Shown piece by piece: positions 51,420-60,500 of a DNA stretch of 64,000 bases. Position numbers and translations under genes: made by a program. Each line of letters begins with the position of its first letter. The first letter of the stretch is position 1. The notes under the pieces were generated by a model. It was not told where the DNA came from. It made no database searches and was given only the letters and a program-made list of their open reading frames with translations. The stretch is from the NCBI RefSeq assembly GCF_026072635.1, contig NZ_AP023081.1:652501-716500 (forward strand). The letters are read 5' to 3'. The DNA comes from Pseudomonas solani. GTDB lineage: Bacteria > Pseudomonadota > Gammaproteobacteria > Pseudomonadales > Pseudomonadaceae.

Positions 51420-52100
51420 ATGCTCCTGCGCATACCCGGCGTATTCACCCCCGACGAGGCCGCCCGTATCCGCGAGGCGCTGGAACAGGCTGATTGGATG
51501 GACGGCCGCATCACCGCCGGGCATCAGTCGGCGAGGGCCAAGCACAACGAGCAACTGGTGGAAGGCCACCCCCTGGCCAAGGAGATCAGCGCGGCCATGC
51601 TGCAGCGCCTGTGGAGCCACCCGCTGTTCGTCTCCGCCGTGCTGCCGCTGAAGGTCTACCCGCCGCTGTTCAACCGCTACTCGGGTGGCGGCACCTTCGA
51701 CTACCACATCGACAATGCCATCCGCCGCATCCAGGGCAGCCCGGAGCAGGTGCGCACCGACGTCTCAGCGACGCTGTTCTTCAGCGAGCCGGACAGCTAC
51801 GACGGCGGCGAACTGGTGATCCAGGACACCTACGGCACCCAACGGGTGAAGTTCGCCGCCGGCGACCTGGTCATCTACCCATCCCACAGCCTGCACAAGG
51901 TCGAGCCGGTGAACCGTGGCGCGCGCATCGCCTCGTTCTTCTGGACCCAGAGCATGGTCCGCGACGACGGCCAGCGCACCCTGCTCTACGAGATGGACCA
52001 GGCCATCCAGAGCCTGACCCGCGACGTACCGGACCACCCCGCACTGGTGCAGCTGACCGGTAACTACCACAACCTGCTGCGCCGCTGGGCGGAGCTCTGA
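51420..52100 (+). CDS. piuC: PKHD-type iron-dependent hydroxylase PiuC
   Basis: A 226-residue Fe(II)/2-oxoglutarate dioxygenase. The metal-binding His96-x-Asp98 lies in DYHIDNA, with distal His159 in YPSHSLHKV and Arg169 for 2-oxoglutarate. Two start codons are in frame at 51414 and 51420. GGAGG is three bases from the first and nine from the second, so I choose 51420. The protein substrate is unknown. In P. aeruginosa it lies between piuA and a Sel1 gene, as here. Confidence 0.88.
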   Translation: MLLRIPGVFTPDEAARIREALEQADWMDGRITAGHQSARAKHNEQLVEGHPLAKEISAAMLQRLWSHPLFVSAVLPLKVYPPLFNRYSGGGTFDYHIDNAIRRIQGSPEQVRTDVSATLFFSEPDSYDGGELVIQDTYGTQRVKFAAGDLVIYPSHSLHKVEPVNRGARIASFFWTQSMVRDDGQRTLLYEMDQAIQSLTRDVPDHPALVQLTGNYHNLLRRWAEL

Positions 52101-52102
52101 GC

Positions 52103-52924
52103 ATGGCCTTCGTCCTGCGCCGCCAGGAGACCCTGGACGCCCAGGCCCTGCGCGAGCGCCTGGCCGGCGAACCCCGTGACGTCGCCCGCAGCCTGCTCGC
52201 CGCCGCCCGCCAGGGGGCGCCGGAAGCCCAGGCGCTGCTGGGGCAGATCCTCCTCGACGGCCAGGGCATAGAGCGCGACCCAGCATTGGCGCGCACCTGG
52301 TTCGGCATCGCCGCCGAACAAGGCCACGCCATGGCGCGCAACATGCTCGGCCGCTGCCTGGAGCACGGCTGGGGGGGTGACCAGGACCTGCCCGGCGCCG
52401 CCCGCCACTACCGCCTGGCGATGCAGCAAGGCCTCGATTGGGCCGCCTACAACTACGCCGGGCTGCTGGCCACCGGGCGTGGCGTCGAGCGTGACCAGGC
52501 CGCCGCCTTCGCCCTCTACCTGCAGGCAGCCGAAGCCGGGCACGCCAAGTCGATGAACCTGGTGGGGCGCTACTTCGAAGAAGGCATCAGCGTGCCGGTG
52601 GACGCCCAGCAGGCGCGCGACTGGTACCGCCGCTCGGCGCTGGCGGGTGATTTCCGCGGTCAGTTCAGCCATGCCGCGGTACTGGCCGAAGCCGGTGAGC
52701 TGAACGAAGCCCTGCATTGGCTGCGCGAAGCCCTGGTCGGCGGCAACCTCAATTTCCTTCGGGTCGCTCGCACCAGCCTGGCCAACGCGCGACAGGCCGA
52801 GCTGCGCGAGCTGGCCCTGGCCTATCACCAGCGCGCGGCGGAGCTGGGTGACGAACATGACGGGCAGGCACTGCGGGATTACCAGGCACCGAGCACGGCC
52901 GTTGCAGCGCCCCTCCCGGGCTGA
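52103..52924 (+). CDS. Sel1-repeat (TPR-like) protein
   Basis: A 273-residue soluble protein with about four Sel1-like repeats (about 40-215), such as ALLGQILLDGQGIERDP and AAYNYAGLLATGRGVERD. It lies three bases after piuC, so the two are cotranscribed; their link is conserved with the piuC locus of P. aeruginosa. It probably acts as a protein-protein interaction scaffold, but no partner is known. A REP element follows its stop. Confidence 0.84.
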   Translation: MAFVLRRQETLDAQALRERLAGEPRDVARSLLAAARQGAPEAQALLGQILLDGQGIERDPALARTWFGIAAEQGHAMARNMLGRCLEHGWGGDQDLPGAARHYRLAMQQGLDWAAYNYAGLLATGRGVERDQAAAFALYLQAAEAGHAKSMNLVGRYFEEGISVPVDAQQARDWYRRSALAGDFRGQFSHAAVLAEAGELNEALHWLREALVGGNLNFLRVARTSLANARQAELRELALAYHQRAAELGDEHDGQALRDYQAPSTAVAAPLPG

Positions 52925-52936
52925 AGCCCGGGCTAC
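52913..52936 (-). repeat. REP element (GTAG-headed palindrome), copy 4
   Basis: On the minus strand GTAG-CCCGGGCT-TCA-GCCCGGG is nearly identical to the element at 42233-42255. It overlaps the last bases of the Sel1 gene and lies between convergent genes. Confidence 0.7.
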
Positions 52937-52948
52937 GACCCGGCAACG

Positions 52949-53284
52949 TCAGGTCAGCAACCCGATCAGCGCCAGCAAAGGAGCGCTGGCCAGGGGCAGC
53001 CAGGCCGCCAGGCGTGGCTGGTACGGCAACAGCAGCACCAGCCCGAACCCTGCCAAGGACAGCATCCCGAACCAGCCCACCGGGCCCATCGCCCAGCCCC
53101 AGGCGGCAACGCTGGCGACCAAGCTCAAGCCCAGCGCCAGCCAACCGCCAACGCGCAGGCCGCGACGCAGCAGGGGCGCCGGCAACCGCTGCCAGACCTG
53201 CTTGAAGTGCCGCTCCATGCCCATGCACAGCGCCAGCATCCCGCCGTAGGCCAGCCAGAGTCCGGCGAAGAGAACAGTCGCCAT
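52949..53284 (-). CDS. DUF3325 membrane protein
   Basis: A 111-residue protein with three or four hydrophobic segments (about 3-22, 45-62, 70-85 and 95-110). The GMERHFKQVW segment is typical of DUF3325. Its function is unknown, but in many bacteria it is encoded with a PepSY reductase, DUF3649 and TonB receptors for siderophores. It lies one base after the PepSY gene, supporting a common unit. Confidence 0.8.
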   Translation of the reverse strand: MATVLFAGLWLAYGGMLALCMGMERHFKQVWQRLPAPLLRRGLRVGGWLALGLSLVASVAAWGWAMGPVGWFGMLSLAGFGLVLLLPYQPRLAAWLPLASAPLLALIGLLT

Positions 53285-53285
53285 C

Positions 53286-54850
53286 TCAGTTCACCTCCGC
53301 CAGCTTGTGTGCCGCCCGCGTTGCCACCGGTTGCCCGGCTTTCCTGTGCACCTTCAGCGCGGGCCAGGCCAGCAGCAGGCCGCAGCCACAAGCGGTGAGT
53401 TCCAGCAACAGCCGAGTCTGCTCGACCCAGGGCGTCTCCAGGGTCATGGCGCTGGCCAGGGGCAGGCCCAGGCAGAGCAGCGCGGCCAACCCCAGTTGCT
53501 CACGCCAGGCCGCCAGGCTCGGACGCAGCCAGGCATGCCCCAGGCTCAGGGTCCAGATGGCGAAGAACACCCGGGTTTCCCAGTGACCGCGCTGGGCCAG
53601 CTCCACCGGCAGCAGACGGTTGGCCCAGAACAGCCCGATGCAGGCCAGGGTCAGGCCCGCCACCACGGCCACGTTCACTGGCTCGGCCACCCGGTAGAAC
53701 GCAGCCGCCAGCGCGCCCTCGGCATCGGGGCGGCGACTGCGCTTGACGGTGAACAGCACCAGCCCGGTGGCGATCATCGCGCTGCTCACCAGGCCACAGA
53801 CGAAGTACAGCCAGCGCATCGGGTAACCGCCGAACTGGGCGAAATGCAGCCCTGCCATCACCCGCTGGGTGAGCGGCGCCGGCCGGCTCTCGCTGGGCAT
53901 GCGCAGCACCTTGCCGCTTACCCCGTCGAACAGCATGCTCTGGCCCTTGGTCAACTCGATGCGGTTGCCCAGCACCGGTCGCGCCTCGATGCGCGCATCC
54001 GCCCGCCCCGGGTTGCGGATGGACAGGCCGGCGACCGGCCCGAGCAACCGGGTCGCCTCCTCCAGCAATGGGCCGAGGTCGGCCAGCTCGGCGCGCGCGA
54101 CAACCTCGTGCCCTGTCCCGTCGCCCTGCCCTTGCGGCCCGCGCCCCTGGTGCTGCTCGCCCCCTGTGGCCCGCGCCCGAAGGCCGCCTCGCGGTTGCCG
54201 TCGAACAGCGCATCCAGCGCTGCGGGCATGTAGATCAGGTAGAAGATCACCAGCCCCGTGTAGGTGATCATCAGGTGGAAGGGCAGCACCAGCACACCCG
54301 CCGCGTTGTGCGCATCCAGCCAGGAGCGCTGCCCCTTGCCCGGACGGAAGGTGAAGAACTCCTTGAAGAATTTCTTGTGGATGACGATCCCGCTCACCAG
54401 TAGCGCCAGCATCGCCATCGCCGCCAGGCCCACCAGCCAGATGCCGATGTCGCGCGGCAGGTCGAGGGTGAAGTGGAAGCGGAAGAAGAACAGCCCGCCC
54501 GCCGTATCCCGGGCCTCGATACGCTCGCCACTGCGCGGGTCGAGCTGGAGGCCGCCGCCACGGCGCTGCTCGCCGGCGGACACGCCGAGACCGGGCGAAC
54601 GCTCCGTGGGCAGGGCGATGTTCCAGGCTTCGGCGTGCGGGTGATGCAAGGCGAACCAGCCCAGGGCGACACGCGCCGCGTCCACCTGGCTCACCTCGAC
54701 CGCCGGTATCTCCGGGCGCAGCCAGGTATCGATCTCCTTGTCGAACACGGCCAGGGTGCCGGTGAGGAAGATGGCGAACAGCAGCCAACCGAAGACCAGG
54801 CCGCTCCAGGTGTGCAGCCAGGACATGGAGTGGGTCAGGGTGCGTTTCAT
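53286..54850 (-). pseudogene. PepSY domain protein, PiuB-like, frameshifted in a G5 tract
   Basis: Two frames together encode a PepSY-type membrane protein of about 521 residues. The first (54850 to about 54165) has a membrane helix after HTWSGLVFGWLLFAIFLTGT, and GIWLVGLAAMAMLALLVSGIV. The second, from about 54160 to 53286, continues with an extracytoplasmic PepSY region and four more helices. Adding one G to the run at 54160-54164 (plus-strand Cs) restores one frame through a Gly/Gln-rich linker. As read, the product ends at 53951. Family members reduce ferric siderophores in the periplasm. A sequencing error is possible. Confidence 0.82.
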
Positions 54851-55131
54851 CCCAGGCGCTCCAGCAGTTGCGGCCAGAAGCCGATGCCCGCCAGGGGCAG
54901 CGCCAGCGCGGCGCCGGCCCAGGCCCGCCAGGCATCACGGGCGGCGAAGGCCCAGAGAATGGCCAGGGTGTACAGGGCGAAGCTCGGCAGGGTGGCGACC
55001 ACCATGGCGTCCATCGGGTGCAGCGGCAGCAGGCGGCCCAAGGCGGCGGTCAGCGCATAGGTGAAGGCGTAGCCCCCCACCAGCGCGGCCAGCACGCGGG
55101 AGGTGACGGGCAACCAGGTGGGCAGGGTCAT
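54847..55131 (-). CDS. DUF3649 membrane protein
   Basis: A 94-residue protein with hydrophobic segments (about 12-35, 40-60 and 65-90). The frame is open to 55221, but MTLPTWLPVTSRV at 55131 fits the family. It overlaps the PepSY start by four bases (ATGA). Function is unknown; this family is usually found beside PepSY reductases in siderophore loci. Confidence 0.8.
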   Translation of the reverse strand: MTLPTWLPVTSRVLAALVGGYAFTYALTAALGRLLPLHPMDAMVVATLPSFALYTLAILWAFAARDAWRAWAGAALALPLAGIGFWPQLLERLG

Positions 55132-55141
55132 GGTGCGTTCC

Positions 55142-56665
55142 TCATCGTTGGTTCTCCGGCGGGCGGGCATCTCCGGCCACCACGCCCAGTTGCAGCCAGG
55201 CTGGCAGCGTGCGGGCTTCAAAGCGCTGCCAATGCCCGGCGGCGTCTTCCACCTGCCAGCCGTGGCGGCGCAACAGCGCCAGGGCGGTTTCCCGCAACAG
55301 GCTGCCGCGCAACTGCGGGTGCTCCAGCAGCACCCGGGCGCAGGCCATTTCCAGGGGGCTGGCCGCTACGGGGGCACCCAGGCTGGGCGCCGCCAGGTGG
55401 CCATAGCCCTCGCCAAGCAGTGCACCCTCGGCCAGCAAACGGTTGAGGCCCTGACAGCGCTCGGCGGCCACCGCGCCGGTCAACATGGGGTGGGCGTGGC
55501 CGGCCCAGGCGAGCATCTGCAAGGCAGGGTTGAGGCCGGACAGCTGGCTGGCCAGGGCCGGGCGACTTGCCAGTTCGGTGAAGCGCTGCGGCCCTTCGGC
55601 TAGGGCCTGGAGCAGCGGCGAGAACAGCGTCGCCTCGCCCTCCACCGGGCCGATACGGGTATCGAAGCGCAGCGCGCCCTGATCCGGCGCATCGGGCATG
55701 CCGGCCCAGCAGCCATCCAGCAGCGCCTGGCGGTGTTCGTCCGCGCTCAGTGCGCGCGGGGTACGCACATAGAGGTCGCGGCGTAGCGACTGGTTGCAGG
55801 CCATGTCCCGTGCCGACTCCCGCTGCGCCACATCGTCGAGCTCGGCCAGCAGCGGCAGGCAATGGCCGGGCACGGCGAGTTCGTCGATGTTTTCCAGTGG
55901 CGTGGCGCTGCCGACGAAGGTGCAGCCAACGGCCGCGAGGGATTCGATCACCTCGGCCGAATGCAGGGGCGCCCAGTGCTCACACAGCAGCTCGTGGGCG
56001 AGGAAGGCCAGGTCCTGCCCGCGGCCGGACGCCAGGCGCCGCGCCACGTCGGGGTGCTCGATGAAGTACCCGGCGCCCGCCACCTGCCAGCGTTGCAGGG
56101 CGTCGAGGGCGATGCGCAGGCGCTGTACCGGGTCACCCTCGGCGCGCTGCGCGGCCTGCCAGATGAAGCGCTGGGCGCTGACGAAAGCCGACAGCCCGGG
56201 GTGGCTCATGTAGGCGAGGTAGAGCACGCCACCCGGTTTAAGGCGGCGCTCGACGAAACGCAGGATGGCCGCGCGGCTGGCCGGCGACACCCAGGAGAAC
56301 ACCCCATGCAGGGCGATGAAATCGAAGGCCTCACCACCCTCCTCGTCCGCCAGCTCGACGAAGCCAGCCTGGCGGAAGACCAGGTTGTCGAGCCCCGCGG
56401 CCAGCGCCAGGCGTTGCCCGTGGTCGATGTGACGGGCGTTGAAATCCACCGCCAGGAAGCGCCCGGCGGGGTTGGCCGCCGCCAGCAGCAGGCTGTTCAG
56501 GCCCTGGCCGCAACCCAGCTCGCAGTAGCTGAAACCCGCGCCCGGTTCGGGCGCACGCTGGCCCAGGGCGGTGAGCACTGCCGCCAGCCAGGTGGGGGAC
56601 AGCTCCGGGTGCACCTGGTGCGGGTAGGGGAAGTCGGCCAGGTAGCCGTCGTTCCATAACATCAT
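55142..56665 (-). CDS. SAM-dependent methyltransferase with regulatory-type C-terminal region
   Basis: A 507-residue protein. Residues about 40-200 form a class I SAM methyltransferase with motif I ELGCGQG at 49-55. Later segments are AVDFNARHI and HGVFSWV. Residues about 210-290 resemble a methyltransferase regulatory domain; the rest is helical. The start at 56665 has a second in-frame ATG at 56662. Its substrate is unknown. It lies 10 bases before the DUF3649 gene, within the iron-uptake block and after the pirA terminator, so it may be part of the same iron response or an insertion. Confidence 0.8.
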   Translation of the reverse strand: MMLWNDGYLADFPYPHQVHPELSPTWLAAVLTALGQRAPEPGAGFSYCELGCGQGLNSLLLAAANPAGRFLAVDFNARHIDHGQRLALAAGLDNLVFRQAGFVELADEEGGEAFDFIALHGVFSWVSPASRAAILRFVERRLKPGGVLYLAYMSHPGLSAFVSAQRFIWQAAQRAEGDPVQRLRIALDALQRWQVAGAGYFIEHPDVARRLASGRGQDLAFLAHELLCEHWAPLHSAEVIESLAAVGCTFVGSATPLENIDELAVPGHCLPLLAELDDVAQRESARDMACNQSLRRDLYVRTPRALSADEHRQALLDGCWAGMPDAPDQGALRFDTRIGPVEGEATLFSPLLQALAEGPQRFTELASRPALASQLSGLNPALQMLAWAGHAHPMLTGAVAAERCQGLNRLLAEGALLGEGYGHLAAPSLGAPVAASPLEMACARVLLEHPQLRGSLLRETALALLRRHGWQVEDAAGHWQRFEARTLPAWLQLGVVAGDARPPENQR

Positions 56666-56680
56666 GTTCGAGCCCTGATG

Positions 56681-56711
56681 AAAAAACTCTGCCAGGCAAG
56701 GCCTGGCAGAG
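56681..56711 (-). terminator. Terminator of pirA
   Basis: An 11-bp perfect stem (CTCTGCCAGGC / GCCTGGCAGAG) with a three-base loop is followed by six T on the minus strand. It separates pirA from the methyltransferase gene. Confidence 0.9.
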
Positions 56712-56747
56712 CCGAACGCCCACCACGGGGTGGGCAAGGAGCGCGGT

Positions 56748-59002
56748 TCAGAACGAGGCGGTGACCGATGCGAAATAAGCGCGACCTGGTTCGTTGTAGG
56801 TGTTGGCACCGGCGTCAGCGGCGTTGCCCTCACGGTAGATGCGCTTGTCGAAGAGGTTGTTGATACCCACCCGCACGCTGTAGTTCTCGCTGAACTCGTA
56901 GCCGGCGCTGACGCCCATCAGGCCGTAGGGGTCGACGTCCTTCTGCGCGGCGGTGGCATAGGCCTGGTTGGTGCGCTGGTTGAGCGCGGGGGCCTCCTGC
57001 TTGGCGTAGTAGGTGCCGTTGAGCTGCAGGGACAGCTGCTCGGTGGCGTACCAGTCCAGGGTGCTGTTGAGGGTGTACTCGGGGATGATGCTCAGCGGCT
57101 CGCCGGTGTCGCGATCCTCGGACTCGATCATGTAGGTGAAGTTGGTGTTCCAGTCCAGGCTCGGAGTCAGGGCGATGAAGAAGTTGCCCTCGATGCCCTC
57201 GACCACCGCCTTGCCGGCGTTCTCCCACTCCTGCACCCGGCGGCCGTTGCTCAGGCGGTAGAGGAAGTCGTTGCTGCCGATGATCTTGTTCTTGTAGTCG
57301 TTGCGGAAGTAGGTCGCGCTGGCGCGCCACTGGCCCATGTCCAGGGCGAGGCCGATTTCCTTGTTGATGCTGGTTTCCGGCTTCAGGTCCGGGTTGCCCA
57401 CCAGGTAGCAGCCACCGGTGTTGGTCTGGCCGGCGTTGCAGCCGTTACCCATGCTGTAGAGCAGGTAGTTGGGGTTGGACTGGTAGAGGTTGGGCGTCTT
57501 GTAGGCCCGTGCGATACCGCCCTTGAGGGTCAGCACGTCGGTCAGCTTGTGGGAGGCGTTGAGGCTGGGGCTCCAGTTGCCGCCGAACTCCTCGTGCTCG
57601 TCGTAGCGCAGCCCCGGGGTGACGATGGTGCGGCTGCCCACTTCGATGTTGTCCTCGGCGAACAGCGCGAAGCTGCGGGCGTCGGTCTTGGTGTTGCCCC
57701 GTGCGAAGCCCGCCAGGGCCGGCAGGCCCGAGCTGCCGGGGTCGAAGCTCTGGGTGCGCAGGGAGCCCGGGTCGTTGAGGGTCTCGTAGAGGTACTCGCC
57801 GCCCAGGGTCAGCACCTGCTCGAAACCAAGGCTCAAGGGCAGGTTCACCTCGCCGCTGGCGCGGGTGTTGCGCAGCCGGGAGGTGAAGGCGCCAGCGCCA
57901 TCGGAAGGGGCGCCTTCGGAGCTGCCGGCCAGGCCTTCGTTGAGGCGCCAGTTGCGGGTGTAGTCGTAGGCCAGGCTGGCCTCGGAGGTGCCCCACTCGA
58001 AGTCACCGCGGTGGGTCAGCGCGTAGGCGCTGCGCTGCATCACGTTGGTCTCGGAGCCCACCAGGCTGCTGACGAAGGCCGCGCCATTGTTGAGCATGGT
58101 GTCGCCGGCGAAGATGTTGCCCTGGCGGCTGTAGCTGGCCTCCAGGTCAAGAGTCTGTTCCGGGTTCAACTGCCAGCTGAGCAGGCCGTTGATGTCCTTG
58201 TTGCGCACCCCTTCGCGGCCGGCCACCAGGGAGGTGGGGTCGCTCTGGTGGCTGGCGTTGATGTCGGCGTCGTCGGCGTCGGTCTTGCTGGCACCGCCGT
58301 AGAGGCGGAAGGCCAGGGAATCGGTCAGCGGGCCGCTGAGGTTGAAGTTGGTGCGGCGGCCGGCCCCTCGGCATCGTCCTCGGGGAGGATGGTGTAGACG
58401 GTCATGGAGCCGCGCAGCTCTTCGGTCGGGCGCTTGGTGATGATGTTCACCACGCCACCCATGGCACCGGAGCCGTAGCGAGCCGCCGCCGGGCCCCGGA
58501 GGATCTCGATGCGTTCCACCTCTTCGGCCGGCACCCAGTTGGTTTCGCCACGGGTGTCGCGGTCGCCGTTCCAGCCGTAGCGCACGGCGTTGCGCGAGGT
58601 CGAAGGCTTGCCATCGATGAGGATCAGGGTGTTTTCCGGGCCCATGCCGCGCAGGTCGATCTGGCGGTTGTTGCCACGGTTGCCGCTGGTGCTGTTACCG
58701 GTGAGGTTGACCCCCGGCTCGCGACGGATGATGTCGGACAGGTCGTTGGCCGGCGGGCGCTTCTTGATGTCCTCGGCGGTGATGATCGACACGCCCGGTG
58801 CCTGCTTCAGCTCTTCCTCGGCGGTACCCAGCACGTGGGTTTCGCCGAGCTCCAGGGCCTGGCCGTGTTCCACCGGCTGGTCGCTGGTCGCCACAGCCTG
58901 TTCATCGCTATCCAGTTCGACGGTGTCGGCCAGCGCCGGCATCGGGGCCGAAGCGGCCAGCACGGCCAGGGTCAGGTGGTTGAGCTTGAATCGGGGTTGC
59001 AT
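56748..59002 (-). pseudogene. pirA: Ferric enterobactin receptor PirA, frameshifted in a G4 tract
   Basis: Two frames together form a FepA/PirA-type TonB receptor of about 751 residues. The first (59002 to about 58367) has a signal peptide, TonB box region and plug: GPENTLILIDGKP, RNAVRYGWNGDRDTRGETNW and YGSGAMGGVVNIITKR. The second (about 58363 to 56748) holds the barrel and ends in F. Adding one G to the run at 58364-58367 (plus-strand Cs) joins them as EGAGRRTNFNLSGPL. As read, translation ends at 58325 before the barrel, so uptake would be lost. It lies between gacS-pirRS and cysM as in P. aeruginosa. A sequencing error is possible. Confidence 0.85.
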
Positions 59003-59123
59003 GTCGAGCACTCCTGTTGCAAGGGCGAGCGCAGGACAGCAGGCGGGACGAACGGCTCGTGGCGGGTGGGCCATGGAGCCTGGAACCATTCGGCATGCCC
59101 CGCAGTCCGCGCGGGTCGGCGCA

Positions 59124-59162
59124 AATGGTATTTATTCCTATTTGAGAGTAAAGCTCATTTAC
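59124..59162 (-). promoter_or_regulatory. Possible Fur-like site in the pirA promoter
   Basis: Two overlapping windows on the minus strand match 11 and 10 of 19 positions of the Fur consensus by hand count (GTAAATGAGCTTTACTCTC and TCAAATAGGAATAAATACC). They lie 142 to 160 bases upstream of the pirA start, in the gap after pirS. Confidence 0.3.
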
Positions 59163-59165
59163 AAT

Positions 59166-60500
59166 CTATACAGTTGCCAACCGCAGGTTCAGGCGCAGCC
59201 CTTCGCCAGTATTCTCCGCCCATAGGTCGCCGCCTTGGGAGCGCATGGCGCCCCGCGCGATGGCTAGGCCGAGGCCGAATCCCTCGCCGCCCGGGCGCGC
59301 CGCGCAGAGCCGCGTGAAGGGGCGGAAGATGGTTTCCAGTTGGCCGTCGCCGACGCCGCCGCCCTGGTCCTCCAGCCACAGCTCCCAGTAACCGTCCTGC
59401 AGTTGCCCACCGAGGCGGATCACCCCGCCCGGCGGTGAATGGCGGATGGCGTTGCGCAGGATGTTCTCCAACGCCTGGGCGAAACCATTGAGGTTGCCCA
59501 GCACCCGGCACTCCGGCCCCAGGTCGCACACCAGCTGCCGGGCCGGCCAGCCGCTCTCGTAGCAGGCGTTCTCGCAGATCACACCCCACAGCGAGCGCAC
59601 CTCAATCTCCTCCAGGGGCAGCTGTGGGCGCTCGGTGTCCAGCCAGACCAGTTCCAGGGTGTCGTCCACCAGTTGCTGCATGCACTGCACCTCGCGCTCC
59701 AGGCGTTGGCGCAGGCCTTCCACGTCCAGCTCGCTCTCCCCCGCCACGCGCAGGCGGCTGAGGGGGGTGCGCAGTTCGTGGGACAGGTCGCGCAGCAGCT
59801 GGCGCTGGAAGGACACGGTGTTCTCCAGGCGCCCGGCCATGTGGTCGAAGGCGCGGGCCAGCTCGCCCAGCTCGTCGCGACGGCGGCTGACGCTGGGGGC
59901 CACGCGGGTGGACAACTGGTCGCCACGCAGCGCGTTGGCCTGTTCGCGCAGATGGCGCAACGGCGAGATCAGCAGGCGGTAGAGCAGCAGGCACAGCAGC
60001 AGCGCTAGCAAACCGGGGACCACCTTCTGCGCAAGGAAGAACAGCACCGGGCGCGGCCCCCAGGGGCTGAAGCGCTCGGGCAGCAGCATCACCAGCTGCG
60101 CACGCCCCTCGTCGAAGGGGATGCTCAGGGTGCGCGGCTCAGCCGACTGGCGCCCCATCGGCCACTCCAGACGACGCATGAAACTCAGGCGCTGGCGCTG
60201 GTCATCGGTGATGGCGCGGCTGCCGAGAGGGAACAGGTGCGCATCGAGCAGCAACGCCCAGCTGCCTTCGCGCTGCTCCAGGCTTGCCTGGAAGGCGTCG
60301 ACACCCGCGGCACCGCCCTGCTTCCAGGCCAGCTCGGCCTCCTGTGCATAGCCCCGCAGCACCTGGCGGGCATCATCGGAGAGGAAGGAGGTGCGCTGGC
60401 CGATCATCTGGCCGAACGACAGCGTCAGGGCGATCATCACCAGGCAGAAGCCGACGAGGATGATCGCCAGCTTCCAGAACAGCGAATGGCGGCCAGGCAT
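59166..60500 (-). CDS. pirS: Two-component sensor histidine kinase PirS
   Basis: A 444-residue kinase of the PfeS/PirS type. Two membrane helices (about 10-32 and 155-178) flank a periplasmic sensor, then come HAMP, HisKA (LLRDLSHELRTPLSRLR, phospho-His) and HATPase (ENILRNAIRHSPP, GFGLGLAIARG) regions. It senses ferric enterobactin in relatives. The start at 60500 (MPGRHSLFWK) overlaps the pirR stop as ATGA; the frame is open to 60557. pirA lies 163 bases downstream. Confidence 0.88.
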   Translation of the reverse strand: MPGRHSLFWKLAIILVGFCLVMIALTLSFGQMIGQRTSFLSDDARQVLRGYAQEAELAWKQGGAAGVDAFQASLEQREGSWALLLDAHLFPLGSRAITDDQRQRLSFMRRLEWPMGRQSAEPRTLSIPFDEGRAQLVMLLPERFSPWGPRPVLFFLAQKVVPGLLALLLCLLLYRLLISPLRHLREQANALRGDQLSTRVAPSVSRRRDELGELARAFDHMAGRLENTVSFQRQLLRDLSHELRTPLSRLRVAGESELDVEGLRQRLEREVQCMQQLVDDTLELVWLDTERPQLPLEEIEVRSLWGVICENACYESGWPARQLVCDLGPECRVLGNLNGFAQALENILRNAIRHSPPGGVIRLGGQLQDGYWELWLEDQGGGVGDGQLETIFRPFTRLCAARPGGEGFGLGLAIARGAMRSQGGDLWAENTGEGLRLNLRLATV

